Numbered from the stretch's first letter, positions 43,455 through 52,659 are shown. The stretch: DNA of 64,000 nt from Pedobacter sp. PACM 27299 (GCF_001412655.1 NZ_CP012996.1:1178001-1242000); one strand, 5' to 3'. Numbers and translations are program-made. The notes: a model not told the origin generated them from the letters alone.

Positions 43455-44519
43455 TCAGCTCTTTTTATGAATATTATATAACCACAATACAATATCCTGA
43501 TAGCTATCTGTTCCTTTTTTCTGGTTGTTTAGCTTTAAAAAGCTGTCCAGGGCCACATCCATATAGCCATACATGTCGCTATTGTATTTTTTCCAAAATG
43601 CCCTTTCTATCTTGAAATCATTTAAAGTAACTGGGTTTATCTTTTCATATAAGCGTTGATAATCTTCAGGAGATTTGATTTTGATCTCAAAAAGAATACT
43701 TCTCAGCATATTGTAAGCCGCAGAATACTGGAAATTTTGATCGGTACTGTGGATGGCCACAAGGTAACCGATCAGATTGGCCTCATCTTCTCTGCCAATG
43801 CCCAATTGGTGGGCAATCTCATGGCAGGTCACAAAAGGTAAGGAGGTTGTGGGCAGTCGGGTGTTTACATTGGCTTCGCCTGATACCGGATTGTAATAAC
43901 CTTCAATCCCTATTTTGGTCACGACCCAGCTGTTCAGGACCGCCTTAACTGAGGGCGCCCGGTAATTGAAGAAGGCATTGGTTTTCTTTAGGCTATCGTA
44001 AGCTGTTTTTGCCTTACTTTCCAATTGATCCAGGTTATAGTGTTCTTTTTTGATGCTTTGTAAACCATTCAGCTTGGCGATAAAATATTCCCCCAGCAGC
44101 ACTAATTCTGCAGTAGTATACTTTTCATTTGAAATTCCCAATTGCTTGCTGATCGTAGGTCGGGAATAGTTTAATCCCCATAAGATTTTAAACACCAGGT
44201 ATAAAATCAATCCGAAATTCATCACCTGCAAGGGAATGTTGATTCGATCTGAAGCGTTTAGTCTCTTTTGAAAGACCTTTTTGAAAAACAGATAAAGGCT
44301 CCTTAAAATGTATAAAACGAGTAAGAGATACAGGAAATCGCCAACAGGAAAGGTAAATAGGGAACTGATCCATCGCTGAATCACTGAACTGACCTGGTAT
44401 AGGCCATTGGAATAGTATTTTTCTATAAAATTACTGCTCAGTCCGGCAAGAAATACGATTCCCGACAGACTGAACAGCAGGACAAACTGTTTAACTCTGG
44501 GTTTGTCCATTAATTTCAT
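43455..44519 (-). CDS. DUF3810 protein, membrane-bound metalloprotease-like
   Basis: 354 residues. Three N-terminal hydrophobic segments (about 12-30, 55-75, 90-115) are followed by a soluble domain with HEIAHQLGIGREDEAN around residue 230, an HExxH zinc motif with a downstream Glu (gluzincin-like). This is the DUF3810 family of Bacteroidota. Activity has not been shown as far as I know. It begins 19 bp after pyrC and is probably in the same transcript. Confidence 0.82.
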   Translation of the reverse strand: MKLMDKPRVKQFVLLFSLSGIVFLAGLSSNFIEKYYSNGLYQVSSVIQRWISSLFTFPVGDFLYLLLVLYILRSLYLFFKKVFQKRLNASDRINIPLQVMNFGLILYLVFKILWGLNYSRPTISKQLGISNEKYTTAELVLLGEYFIAKLNGLQSIKKEHYNLDQLESKAKTAYDSLKKTNAFFNYRAPSVKAVLNSWVVTKIGIEGYYNPVSGEANVNTRLPTTSLPFVTCHEIAHQLGIGREDEANLIGYLVAIHSTDQNFQYSAAYNMLRSILFEIKIKSPEDYQRLYEKINPVTLNDFKIERAFWKKYNSDMYGYMDVALDSFLKLNNQKKGTDSYQDIVLWLYNIHKKS

Positions 44520-44538
44520 GAGTTGTTATTCATTAATT

Positions 44539-45876
44539 TTAAGACCTGTTAAAAGCTAATCTCTTTCCTTTTTCATTGGTCATAAAGCTGCCTTTTTGAT
44601 AGGCTAAATTTCCAGAAACAAAGGTATGTGTGATTTCCGACTGGAACGTTTGTCCTTCAAAAGGCGACCATCCGCATTTGTACCAAAGGTTTGCCCTGGT
44701 CACTTTAACCGGATCATTCAGGTTCACTAAAACTAAATCTGCCCAGTAACCTTCTCTAATGAAACCTCTTCTGTCTACCTGGAAACAAGTCGCCACATTA
44801 TGCGCTGTTTTTTCTGCAATCTGCTCTAGTGTGATTTTCTTTTGATGGTACATTTCTAATAAGGCAGACATCGCATGCTGTACCAATGGGCCACCAGAAG
44901 GGGCCTGCAGGTAAGGCTGTTCTTTTTCTGCAATCGTATGAGGAGCATGATCTGTCGCAATAATGTCGATATGACCGTCTAAAACACCTTTTAAGATCGC
45001 ATCTTTATCCTGTTCTGTTTTTACTGCCGGATTCCATTTGATCCAGTTGCCTTTAGTGGCGTAATCTCTGTCGTCGAACCAAAGGTGATGGATGCAGGCT
45101 TCGGCAGTGATTCTTTTATCCTTTAATGGCGTAATGTTGTCAAAAAGCGCGACTTCTCTAGCGGTTGAGATGTGTAGAATATGTAAACGTGTCTGGTATT
45201 TTTTAGCCAGTTCTACTGCCATTGAAGAAGAAATATAGCAAGCTTCTGCACTTCTGATCAATGGGTGCATGTCTATGGTGATATTGTCGCCATATTCTGC
45301 CTTGTAGCGTGCCATGTTTTCTCTGATGGTCTTTTCATCTTCACAATGTGTGGCCACCAACATCGGCGCTTCTTTGAAAATGTTTTCTAAAACCGTCGCG
45401 TTGTCTACCAGCATATTTCCGGTAGAGGAACCCATGAATACTTTAATCCCGCAAACGTTGTTAGGATCAGTTTTTAAGACTTCATCGAGGTTGTCATTGG
45501 AAGCACCCATGAAAAACGAGTAATTCGCTAAAGAAACATCTGAGGCGATCTGATATTTATCAGCCAGCAGCTGCTGACTTAAGGTATTAGGAACAGTATT
45601 GGGCATTTCCATGAAGGAAGTGATCCCTCCGGCAACGGCAGCCATACTTTCAGAAAATATGTCCGCTTTATCCGTTAGTCCGGGTTCTCTAAAATGTACC
45701 TGATCATCGATCATTCCCGGGAAGAGGTGTAAGCCCTCTGCATTGATTTCTTTTGCGCCCTCCGCCGTGATGTTTGGCGCAATTTTTACGATAAATCCCT
45801 CTTTAATGAGTACGTCAGCAACAAATATTTGGCCTTCGTTTACCACTGAGGCCGCTTTTATCAGAATGGTGTTCAT
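44539..45876 (-). CDS. pyrC: Dihydroorotase (type I)
   Basis: 445 residues; a longer in-frame start at 46029 is rejected because it would run into the upstream M1 gene. It closes N-carbamoyl-aspartate to dihydroorotate in pyrimidine synthesis. Seen: HFREPGLTDKADI (H61), FMEMPNTVPNT, GIKVFMGSSTGNML (the Lys expected to be carbamylated), ATHCEDE, LHILHIST and IIATDHAPHT. The usual D-x-H-x-H metal motif reads D57-D-Q59-V-H61, so the first His is Gln. Otherwise intact, so likely active with an altered metal site. Confidence 0.9.
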   Translation of the reverse strand: MNTILIKAASVVNEGQIFVADVLIKEGFIVKIAPNITAEGAKEINAEGLHLFPGMIDDQVHFREPGLTDKADIFSESMAAVAGGITSFMEMPNTVPNTLSQQLLADKYQIASDVSLANYSFFMGASNDNLDEVLKTDPNNVCGIKVFMGSSTGNMLVDNATVLENIFKEAPMLVATHCEDEKTIRENMARYKAEYGDNITIDMHPLIRSAEACYISSSMAVELAKKYQTRLHILHISTAREVALFDNITPLKDKRITAEACIHHLWFDDRDYATKGNWIKWNPAVKTEQDKDAILKGVLDGHIDIIATDHAPHTIAEKEQPYLQAPSGGPLVQHAMSALLEMYHQKKITLEQIAEKTAHNVATCFQVDRRGFIREGYWADLVLVNLNDPVKVTRANLWYKCGWSPFEGQTFQSEITHTFVSGNLAYQKGSFMTNEKGKRLAFNRS

Positions 45877-45902
45877 GCCTTCAAACTTAAATAAAAAAAA
45901 TG

Positions 45903-47816
45903 TTATTTGCCCTTCCAGATGTTGTCTGCAGGACTGGCATCCATAAATATGCCGCCATCCACCTGAACTTCTACCACTGTTTGCTTTGCATTCAGAGAAA
46001 TGATTGTTGATTTTTGATTGGCCTTCCAAACCGCTGAAGTTTGATGAAACACGCCTGTTGATCCATCTTTATACTTCAGTTTTATATCAAATGGAACGGC
46101 GAAACCACCCACGTTATCCAGTTTAATCTGGTAAAGGAGTCCTTTATTAGATACTTGTTTAACAGCAAGGTCAATGTAATTGTTGCTGAAAAACCAGTTG
46201 TTCCAATACCAGTTCAGGTTTTGTCCGGATACATTATTAAAGGTGTAGAAGAAGTCCCATGGAATGGGATGTTTGCCATTCCAGCGCTCCATATAAGCAT
46301 GAAGGTACTTTTTAAAGGCAGCGTCACCCAGCATGTCTTTTAAGGCAAGGTAGGCAAGGGCAGGTTTAACATAAGCATTATTGCCATAACCAGCGCCGGA
46401 TACCTGTGTAGATAGCGTAATTACTGGCTGATCTTCTTCCCCGGAAGGATCATTGATCCATCGGTCTACACGGAATTTTTTGAAGTTCTCATCTGCTTTC
46501 ACTTTTCCAAGCTGTGCAGTAGAGATCAGGTACTCTAATGTGGTGGCCCAGCCTTCATCCATGTGTGCATACCTGGTTTCATTGGTGCCCATGTAAAAAG
46601 GGAAATAAGTATGTGCCACCTCATGATTCAATACAAATTGGGAAAATTCCAGATCTGGCGTGGTCGAATCATTGATCATCATTGGGTATTCCATATCTGC
46701 AAAGCCCTGCACTGCGGTCATCTTTGAAAATGGATAAGCTACGCCTGGCCAGTGGTTTGAAAACCAGGATAAAGCTTGTTTTGTCCAGTCTGCTGCTTTT
46801 GGGAAATCGATCGCTTTGGCATCGTAGGCGGCCTGTGCACTCGCTCTTCTACCGGTTTTTGGGTCTACGACCACACTTCCGCCATCCCATAGATAGTGGT
46901 TGCTCAAGGCAAATGTCACATCTGTAATGTGATCGGCAGTAAATACCCAGCTGTTCCAGTCGTTTTGCTGCGTCACGAGTCCCTTTGTCATTTCTTCTGC
47001 GTTGGCAATTGGGGTAATGGCCTCACTGGTATAGGATTTTTTTAATCTTTCTGCAAAAACCGGCTGCAGTACTTCCTGCGGATTTTGTAAATCTCCGGTG
47101 GCCCATACCACAAAGTTTTTAGGCACTTTTACCGTTAAGCGGTAGTCGTTAAAGTCGTTGTAAAATTCAGCCCTGTCGGTATGGGGGATGAGGTCCCAGC
47201 CATAATAATCGTCATAAACAGATACCCTGGGAAAAGCATAAGCCACAAAAAATGTACTGTTGTCCAGCTGACCTTCTCTGCCGCTTTCTTTAGATAAAGG
47301 GTAAGACCAGCTGATGTTTAATTCGGCCGTCTGCCCCGGATTCAATGGTTTTTTTAATTCAAGTTCCCCTACAGTTCCCCAATTTTCATTCTTTACATTG
47401 TATTTCTGCTGATCAATTTGCAAAGAACTGATGGTTAGCCCATCAGATAGAAAGTCTTTATTCACATAATTTGCACGTGGAGCTTCTGGTTTATGTAAAT
47501 TATTGACAAACCGAATTGCAATTTGATGTAAGGTGTCTGGACTGTGGTTCGTGTATTTGATCGTTTCCGTTCCGCTTACGATTTTACTGACTGGATCTAC
47601 ACTGATCATCATGTCGTATTTACCTTTATTCTGCCAGTAATTTTTGCCCGGTTTCCCGTCTTTTGACCGGCTTCCTTTTTCATAAGCCATCTTTATATTT
47701 CTTGGCAGGTATAGTTCCTGGGCATAAGCAGCTGTGCTTCCGCAGAGCAGTAAGGCAAAGGCAGCTGGGAATATTGCCTTTAACCATCTGTTTTGTTGTT
47801 TTTGCATCTGGTTCAT
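45903..47816 (-). CDS. M1-family metallopeptidase, secreted
   Basis: 637 residues with a signal peptide ending AAYAQ (about 33). Zinc site H398-E399-x-x-H402 followed after 18 residues by E421 (HEVAH...HMDEGWA), the M1 gluzincin signature. The N-terminal beta domain and the C-terminal part are typical of periplasmic M1 peptidases in Bacteroidota. The GAMEN exopeptidase motif is not obvious (a GFADMEYPMM stretch occupies its place). It should remove N-terminal residues from peptides. pyrC follows 26 bp downstream. Confidence 0.88.
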   Translation of the reverse strand: MNQMQKQQNRWLKAIFPAAFALLLCGSTAAYAQELYLPRNIKMAYEKGSRSKDGKPGKNYWQNKGKYDMMISVDPVSKIVSGTETIKYTNHSPDTLHQIAIRFVNNLHKPEAPRANYVNKDFLSDGLTISSLQIDQQKYNVKNENWGTVGELELKKPLNPGQTAELNISWSYPLSKESGREGQLDNSTFFVAYAFPRVSVYDDYYGWDLIPHTDRAEFYNDFNDYRLTVKVPKNFVVWATGDLQNPQEVLQPVFAERLKKSYTSEAITPIANAEEMTKGLVTQQNDWNSWVFTADHITDVTFALSNHYLWDGGSVVVDPKTGRRASAQAAYDAKAIDFPKAADWTKQALSWFSNHWPGVAYPFSKMTAVQGFADMEYPMMINDSTTPDLEFSQFVLNHEVAHTYFPFYMGTNETRYAHMDEGWATTLEYLISTAQLGKVKADENFKKFRVDRWINDPSGEEDQPVITLSTQVSGAGYGNNAYVKPALAYLALKDMLGDAAFKKYLHAYMERWNGKHPIPWDFFYTFNNVSGQNLNWYWNNWFFSNNYIDLAVKQVSNKGLLYQIKLDNVGGFAVPFDIKLKYKDGSTGVFHQTSAVWKANQKSTIISLNAKQTVVEVQVDGGIFMDASPADNIWKGK

Positions 47817-47908
47817 TCGTTATACTTATAAAAGTACATTATTTAAGATTTTTTAAAACAATCGTGATCATAAATAATACGTTGAGCTGATGATCCTATA
47901 AATAATAG

Positions 47909-47916
47909 TATCTTTG
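47909..47916 (+). promoter_or_regulatory. -7 element of the DEAD-box helicase gene
   Basis: TATCTTTG ends 4 nt before the ATG, implying a leaderless or near-leaderless transcript. Confidence 0.5.
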
Positions 47917-47920
47917 CAAA

Positions 47921-49252
47921 ATGCCCAAAACATTTGAAGAGTTTAACCTTAATCGACAGATTTTAAATGCTGTAGCTGATGCAGGGTTTACTGTTGCCAC
48001 CCCAATACAAGAAAAATCAATAGCACCCGTTCTATCAGGACAGGATATATTCGGCATTGCCGAGACTGGAACCGGAAAAACAGCAGCTTATGTTTTACCG
48101 ATCCTGATGCAATTAAAATATGCACAGGGTGATGCGCCAAGAGCCTTGATCCTTGCACCAACCAGAGAGTTGGCGATGCAGATCACTGAACATGTCAAAA
48201 TTTTCTCTAAATATACAGACTTGCGTACCGTTGTTGTTTTCGGCGGTATTGGTCCAAAAACACAAATCGAACAGATTAAAGCAGGTGTAGACATAATTGT
48301 GGCTACGCCGGGAAGATTTTTAGACATCTATCTGGCTGGACACATCAATACACAATACCTTAAGTTTTTAGTTCTGGATGAAGCGGATAAAATGATGGAT
48401 ATGGGCTTTATCGGTTCCATTCACCGGATTTTAGAAGTGGTGCCCCGTCGTCGTCAGAATTTGCTGTTCTCTGCAACCATGAGTGATCTGGTACAGAAAA
48501 TTGCGGGAGACTTCCTGAAACACCCCACTATCATTGAAGTAGGCCTGCAAGCTACTCCTGCGGCAACAGTGACGCAGAAGCTGTATGAAGTGCCCAATTT
48601 CAAAACAAAAATCAATTTATTACAGCACCTGCTGAAAAATGATGAAGAGTTTAAAAGACTGATCATTTTCTGTAAAACGAAGACGGTTGCCGATAATATT
48701 TTCAGTTTTATCGTGCGCAGGTTCGGTGAAGATGCCGTAAGGGTAATTCATGCCAATAAAGGGCAAAACACAAGAATCAACTCTATCAACAGCTTTAAAG
48801 AAGGAAACATCAGGGTATTAGTGGCTACAGATGTGGCTTCCAGAGGGATTGATGTTTCTGAGGTGAGTCATGTGATCAACTTCGATGTACCAATCATTAT
48901 TGAAGATTATGTACACCGCATCGGCCGTACGGGTAGGGCTTATGCCAAGGGGGATGCCTTGACTTTCGCTACGCCTGCGGAAAAATATTACATTGAGAAA
49001 ATAGAGAAGTTGATCAGACAACAGATTCCTGTGCTACCTTTGCCGGAAGAAATTTTCGTAGAAGAGACTCCTTATGAAGAACGTCAGGCAATTGCCAGAG
49101 CAATTGACGACCAGAAACGTAAGGATGATCCTGAGTTCAAAGGAGCTTTCCATGAGAAGAAGCATGCCGCGGCAATTGCAGCTTCAGAAAGAGAGAAAAT
49201 GAAAAATAAAACTCCTGCCTGGAAGTCTAAGAAGTTCAAAAATAAAAAGTAA
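47921..49252 (+). CDS. DEAD-box RNA helicase, RhlE-like
   Basis: 443 residues with all helicase motifs: the Q motif (FTVATPIQEKSI), AETGTGKTAAYVLP (Walker A), PTRELAMQ, DEAD (V/LDEADKMMDMGF), SAT, the C-terminal RVLVATDVASRGID and HRIGRTGRA. A short basic tail (KNKTPAWKSKKFKNKK) probably binds RNA. It unwinds RNA, for example in ribosome assembly or decay. It heads a cluster with a small membrane protein, gldC and another membrane protein, all closely spaced. Confidence 0.92.
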   Translation: MPKTFEEFNLNRQILNAVADAGFTVATPIQEKSIAPVLSGQDIFGIAETGTGKTAAYVLPILMQLKYAQGDAPRALILAPTRELAMQITEHVKIFSKYTDLRTVVVFGGIGPKTQIEQIKAGVDIIVATPGRFLDIYLAGHINTQYLKFLVLDEADKMMDMGFIGSIHRILEVVPRRRQNLLFSATMSDLVQKIAGDFLKHPTIIEVGLQATPAATVTQKLYEVPNFKTKINLLQHLLKNDEEFKRLIIFCKTKTVADNIFSFIVRRFGEDAVRVIHANKGQNTRINSINSFKEGNIRVLVATDVASRGIDVSEVSHVINFDVPIIIEDYVHRIGRTGRAYAKGDALTFATPAEKYYIEKIEKLIRQQIPVLPLPEEIFVEETPYEERQAIARAIDDQKRKDDPEFKGAFHEKKHAAAIAASEREKMKNKTPAWKSKKFKNKK

Positions 49253-49262
49253 AACAAGGGAA

Positions 49263-49541
49263 TTGAAAGTAAAACTGACACCACTTAACATCATTTCTGC
49301 AGTTTGTATTGCGATTGCAGCTGTGCTGTTGTTTGAAAAAAGACCGCCATCAAATGCGCATACGATCAACCTACAGCCCATTCTGATTGGCTTTAGTTTG
49401 CTCATCGCAGTGATCGCTTTTATATCCGATCAGATTTTCAGGAAGTTTATTCCTGAGCTGAAAAAGATATGGATAGTGGAATGTACAGTAATTCTTTTTA
49501 CTGTTCTCTTATTTGTCATTATAAAAGTTAGCATAAATTAA
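49263..49541 (+). CDS. Small membrane protein, unknown
   Basis: 92 residues from a TTG start (11 bp after the helicase gene). Three hydrophobic helices (about 6-22, 37-55, 68-89). No family recognised. The next gene, gldC, starts on the base after its stop codon, so the two are tightly linked. Confidence 0.65.
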   Translation: MKVKLTPLNIISAVCIAIAAVLLFEKRPPSNAHTINLQPILIGFSLLIAVIAFISDQIFRKFIPELKKIWIVECTVILFTVLLFVIIKVSIN

Positions 49542-49877
49542 ATGAAACAAGCAGAAATCAAAATTACCGTTGAATTAGACGACAATAATGTCCCTGATAA
49601 TATCCTTTGGGAATCTACAGATTCAGCTACAAAAGAGCAGGTACCTGTAAAGTCAATGATGTTGGCACTTTGGGATCATAACTATAAGAACTCTATGCGC
49701 ATCGATCTATGGACTAAAGACATGCCTGTAGATGAGATGAAAAGATTCTTTTATGAAACTTTGCAAACGATGGGAGATAGCTTCCTTAAAGCTACTGGAG
49801 AGAAATTGATCGTTGAAGATTTACGCGATTATTGCGCGCATTTTGCCGATAAAATGGGAATTAATACGCAGCAATAA
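49542..49877 (+). CDS. gldC: Gliding motility protein GldC
   Basis: 111-residue soluble protein with the GldC pattern from start to end: AEIKITVELDDNNVPDNI, MRIDLWTKDMPVDEMKRFFYETLQ (about 55-78) and the C-terminal DYCAHFADKMG. GldC is an accessory gliding protein in Flavobacterium johnsoniae, where its loss gives partial motility defects. It occurs widely in non-gliding Bacteroidota, so motility is not proved. Confidence 0.85.
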   Translation: MKQAEIKITVELDDNNVPDNILWESTDSATKEQVPVKSMMLALWDHNYKNSMRIDLWTKDMPVDEMKRFFYETLQTMGDSFLKATGEKLIVEDLRDYCAHFADKMGINTQQ

Positions 49878-49884
49878 AATCAGG

Positions 49885-50313
49885 ATGAAAATTCAGGGAG
49901 TTATTGGTGCAGCAATTATGGCTGCTGGCGGATTCTGTCCGCTGATGCGCTTACCAATTATTGGAAACTGGAACTATTTTGATATAGACATCACATTAGC
50001 CATTACTTTTTATGTGGTGGTAGCGGTGGCTTTATTAGGTTCTTTAGCTAATAAAATAGGTTTAATCAAGTTTGCAGGATGGGCAGCAATTGCATTAGTT
50101 GCAATTTCGCTGGTCGGTATTTATTTTAAAGTCAACGATTCTTTTGGCTTCCTTCATTTCAAAAAGCTGGTGAGTGTGGCTTCAGGAATGGTGAAACTAA
50201 AATGGGGTTGGTACGTGATTCTGGCTGGTGCCGCAGTGTTAATCACCGTAAGGAGACCAAGGGTGGTACTGGTACAAAAGGGAACACCAGAACTGGCTAA
50301 AGAGGTTTCATAA
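49885..50313 (+). CDS. Hypothetical membrane protein
   Basis: 142 residues from the ATG at 49885 (7 bp after gldC; an earlier in-frame start at 49813 lies inside gldC and is rejected). Four hydrophobic helices (about 4-20, 34-52, 57-78, 110-122) and a short polar tail. No family recognised. It ends the helicase-gldC cluster, before the terminator at 50354. Confidence 0.7.
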   Translation: MKIQGVIGAAIMAAGGFCPLMRLPIIGNWNYFDIDITLAITFYVVVAVALLGSLANKIGLIKFAGWAAIALVAISLVGIYFKVNDSFGFLHFKKLVSVASGMVKLKWGWYVILAGAAVLITVRRPRVVLVQKGTPELAKEVS

Positions 50314-50353
50314 CCAAAGAAAAGGTGCTTTGATCACCTCATAAATTTTAAAT

Positions 50354-50391
50354 AAAAAAAGAGCTGATCGGATCCGATCAGCTCTTTTTTT
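50354..50391. terminator. Bidirectional terminator
   Basis: Perfect palindromic stem (GAGCTGATCG GATC CGATCAGCTC core) flanked by A7 and T7. It serves the plus-strand gene ending at 50313 and the minus-strand gene ending at 50401. Confidence 0.9.
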
Positions 50392-50400
50392 ATGCTCATC

Positions 50401-50916
50401 TTAATTCAATCCGCCAAGCGCTTTTTGTTTTCTTTTGCGTTTGTAATGGCTCTGTTTAAGGGTATCCGTGCCGGTAATGATGCTGATGTTTCCGTCTACT
50501 TCAAAAATGGCGAGTTTCACCTCCTTGAATTTCTCCACGCCGTGTTCCCGCATGGCCTCCCTCAATTCATCATCGGTGATGTCGAGTTTAGCCAGTTTTT
50601 CAAAATCCAGCTTGCCATTGTGGATCAGAATTTCAGGTTTTTCGGATAGCAGGTTTCGGAACCTCTTACTCTTATACATTAGTTTTTTCAGTGCGAAGTT
50701 GAGGGTAAATAGGACAGCAGCAGCCACCAATCCCCCCAGTAAGCTGGTATTGTTGCCCACCATCGCATTTTGAACCGCATTACTGATCAGTAAAATCAAT
50801 ACTACATCAGTGGTGTTGAGCTGAGAAAGTTCCTTTTTCCCAGTCAGGCGGATGGCAACCAGCATAAATGCATAAACGGCAAGACTTCTTAGAATAATAT
50901 CCAGGTATTGGTTCAT
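50401..50916 (-). CDS. DUF421-domain (YetF-like) membrane protein
   Basis: 171 residues. Three TM helices (about 7-24, 37-52, 60-77) then a cytoplasmic domain with KPEILIHNGKLDFEKLAKLDITDDELREAMREHGVEKFKEVKLAIFEV-type sequence (about 92-136, quoted only in part by its key residues LIHNGK and EVDGNISII). This is the DUF421/YetF fold. Role unknown. It follows ogt by 11 bp in the same direction. Confidence 0.87.
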   Translation of the reverse strand: MNQYLDIILRSLAVYAFMLVAIRLTGKKELSQLNTTDVVLILLISNAVQNAMVGNNTSLLGGLVAAAVLFTLNFALKKLMYKSKRFRNLLSEKPEILIHNGKLDFEKLAKLDITDDELREAMREHGVEKFKEVKLAIFEVDGNISIITGTDTLKQSHYKRKRKQKALGGLN

Positions 50917-50927
50917 AGGTTTTTGAT

Positions 50928-51419
50928 TTAGAAATCAAGTGTCATTTGTCCTTTTTTACTGAGGGCCCTTTCGTGATCCAGCAGCCATTTTTTGCGCCAT
51001 AATTCTCCGGCATAACCCACGAGTTTGCCGTTACTGCCAATTACCCGGTGACAAGGGATGACAATGGCCAGGTTATTTTTTCCATTTGCTGCAGCAATTG
51101 CCCGAATCGCCAGCACGTTATTTTGCTGCCTGGAGAATTCCAGATAAGAACAGGTATTCCCATACTCAATGGTTTGTAAAGCAGTCCATACACCTTGCTG
51201 AAAGCTCGTCCCTGCTTGTTTTAGCGGCAAACTGAAAACAGTTAATTTCCCTTCAAAATAATCATTTAGCTGTGCCGCTGCTAATTTGCTGACCTTATTC
51301 TCTGAAAGGCCTTGCGTATCGCTCTCCTTGAAAGTAATTTTGCTTACTGAATCTTCCTCGGCAAACACGTAAATTATGCCAATCGGACTTTGTAAAATAC
51401 TGCAGTAGGTACTGGTCAT
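50928..51419 (-). CDS. ogt: Methylated-DNA-protein-cysteine methyltransferase
   Basis: 163 residues from the ATG at 51419 (ATGs at 51425 and 51449 are alternatives). A suicide enzyme that takes the methyl group from O6-methylguanine onto C123 of IPCHRVIGSNG. The helix-turn-helix arginine finger region (LAIRAIAAANGKNN) and GYAGELWRKKWLL are present. No Ada regulatory domain, so it is the constitutive Ogt type. Confidence 0.92.
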   Translation of the reverse strand: MTSTYCSILQSPIGIIYVFAEEDSVSKITFKESDTQGLSENKVSKLAAAQLNDYFEGKLTVFSLPLKQAGTSFQQGVWTALQTIEYGNTCSYLEFSRQQNNVLAIRAIAAANGKNNLAIVIPCHRVIGSNGKLVGYAGELWRKKWLLDHERALSKKGQMTLDF

Positions 51420-51505
51420 AAGCATCCTTAAGTAATTTTTGCTATTCAAATGTATAAAATTTTAGCGCTTTAGTTTTTTTTGCTAGTATTGCCCTGATAT
51501 ATAAA

Positions 51506-51850
51506 ATGGAAGCGCAAGAGTTTGTTGATATTGATGAGCTAGACTTCAACAGGAGTATAGCGAGGTGGGTGAAGAAGAACCCACATATTATGCGTGCAAT
51601 GGCTGGACATCATTTGTTGATCTTATTGAACAATGGTAACCTCCGCATCAACCTGAATCATTTTAGTCCGGAATATCAGGATAAATTTATTGACCATAAT
51701 TTCGAACACTATTGTCTTAAATTTATAGACCGTTTAGACGAGCCCATTGCCGGTTACCTGAATACCTGGGGGATTCCTCAATGTGGACTGCATTTTATTT
51801 TTCTTTTGAAAGGAAGAAGTTTTCAAAAGCACATCACCTATCAGCTTTAG
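51506..51850 (+). CDS. Hypothetical protein
   Basis: 114 residues, soluble, no signal or TM segment. Sequence includes SIARWVKKNPHIMRAMAGHH and a His/aromatic-rich middle (HNFEHYCLKFIDRL). A possible degenerate -7 box lies about 20 nt upstream. No family recognised. It stands alone between ogt (divergent) and ccmB. Confidence 0.65.
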   Translation: MEAQEFVDIDELDFNRSIARWVKKNPHIMRAMAGHHLLILLNNGNLRINLNHFSPEYQDKFIDHNFEHYCLKFIDRLDEPIAGYLNTWGIPQCGLHFIFLLKGRSFQKHITYQL

Positions 51851-51894
51851 ATAAATAATAATCCTCCTCATTAGCAAATCGGAGGTTTAACAAT

Positions 51895-51902
51895 TATCTT
51901 TG
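51895..51902 (+). promoter_or_regulatory. -7 element of ccmB
   Basis: TATCTTTG, 7 nt upstream of the ccmB ATG, implying a very short leader. Confidence 0.5.
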
Positions 51903-51909
51903 CGACCGG

Positions 51910-52569
51910 ATGAATTTAGCAGAACAGATCAAACATTTAATAAAAAAGGAATTGCTGTTAGAATGGCGTTCCAAATACGCTTTAAACGGCGTGCTTTTGT
52001 ACGTAGTCTCCACGGTTTTCGTTTGCTTTTTATCTTTTGTGAGTACAGATAAGGTCACTTTAAATGCTTTATTCTGGATCATCATGCTTTTCGCCTCAAT
52101 CAATGCGGTTTCCAAAAGTTTTCTTCAGGAAAGTAGGGGCCGACAAGTTTACATCTATACCATTGCCAGTCCTTTGGCCCTCATTATCTCCAAAACTATT
52201 TATAATGCTTTGTTAATGATGGTGCTGACAGTGATTGCCCTGGGCTTTTATATCCTCGTTTTTGATTTCGGCCCCGAGGATTTAGGCTTATATCTGGTGG
52301 CCGCTTTATTAGGCAGTCTAAGCTTTTCTACGATTTTCACAATGGTTTCTGCCATTGCCTCTAAAGCAGGAAATGGAGGGATGCTGATGGCAATCCTCAG
52401 TTTTCCAATCATCATTCCTGTACTGGTGGTACTGATTAAGCTCACAAAAAATGCAATGGATGGCCTGGATCGCAGCGTAAGTCTGGACGAAATTGGCTTA
52501 TTGCTCATTATCAATGCCCTGGTGATGTCGGTATCCGTTTTATTATTCCCGTACCTCTGGAGAGATTAA
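51910..52569 (+). CDS. ccmB: Heme exporter permease CcmB
   Basis: 219-residue inner-membrane protein with six TM helices. Opening KHLIKKELLLEWRSKYALNGVLLY and the FASINAVSKSFLQESRGRQVYIY segment are the CcmB signature. In system I cytochrome c maturation CcmB works with the ATPase CcmA and CcmC to move heme onto CcmE. No ccmA is seen in this window. Confidence 0.88.
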   Translation: MNLAEQIKHLIKKELLLEWRSKYALNGVLLYVVSTVFVCFLSFVSTDKVTLNALFWIIMLFASINAVSKSFLQESRGRQVYIYTIASPLALIISKTIYNALLMMVLTVIALGFYILVFDFGPEDLGLYLVAALLGSLSFSTIFTMVSAIASKAGNGGMLMAILSFPIIIPVLVVLIKLTKNAMDGLDRSVSLDEIGLLLIINALVMSVSVLLFPYLWRD

Positions 52570-52659
52570 ATATTTCGTAAGCTCTGCGTCATTTACGTTA
52601 CTTTATAAAGAAATAACCAGCATTTATCGACTGTATGATCATAAAGTTATAACGGAGTA

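Noticed and set aside
45877..46029. 51-residue N-terminal extension of dihydroorotase
   Set aside because: It lies inside the M1 peptidase gene and lacks resemblance to PyrC. The ATG at 45876 gives a standard N-terminus.
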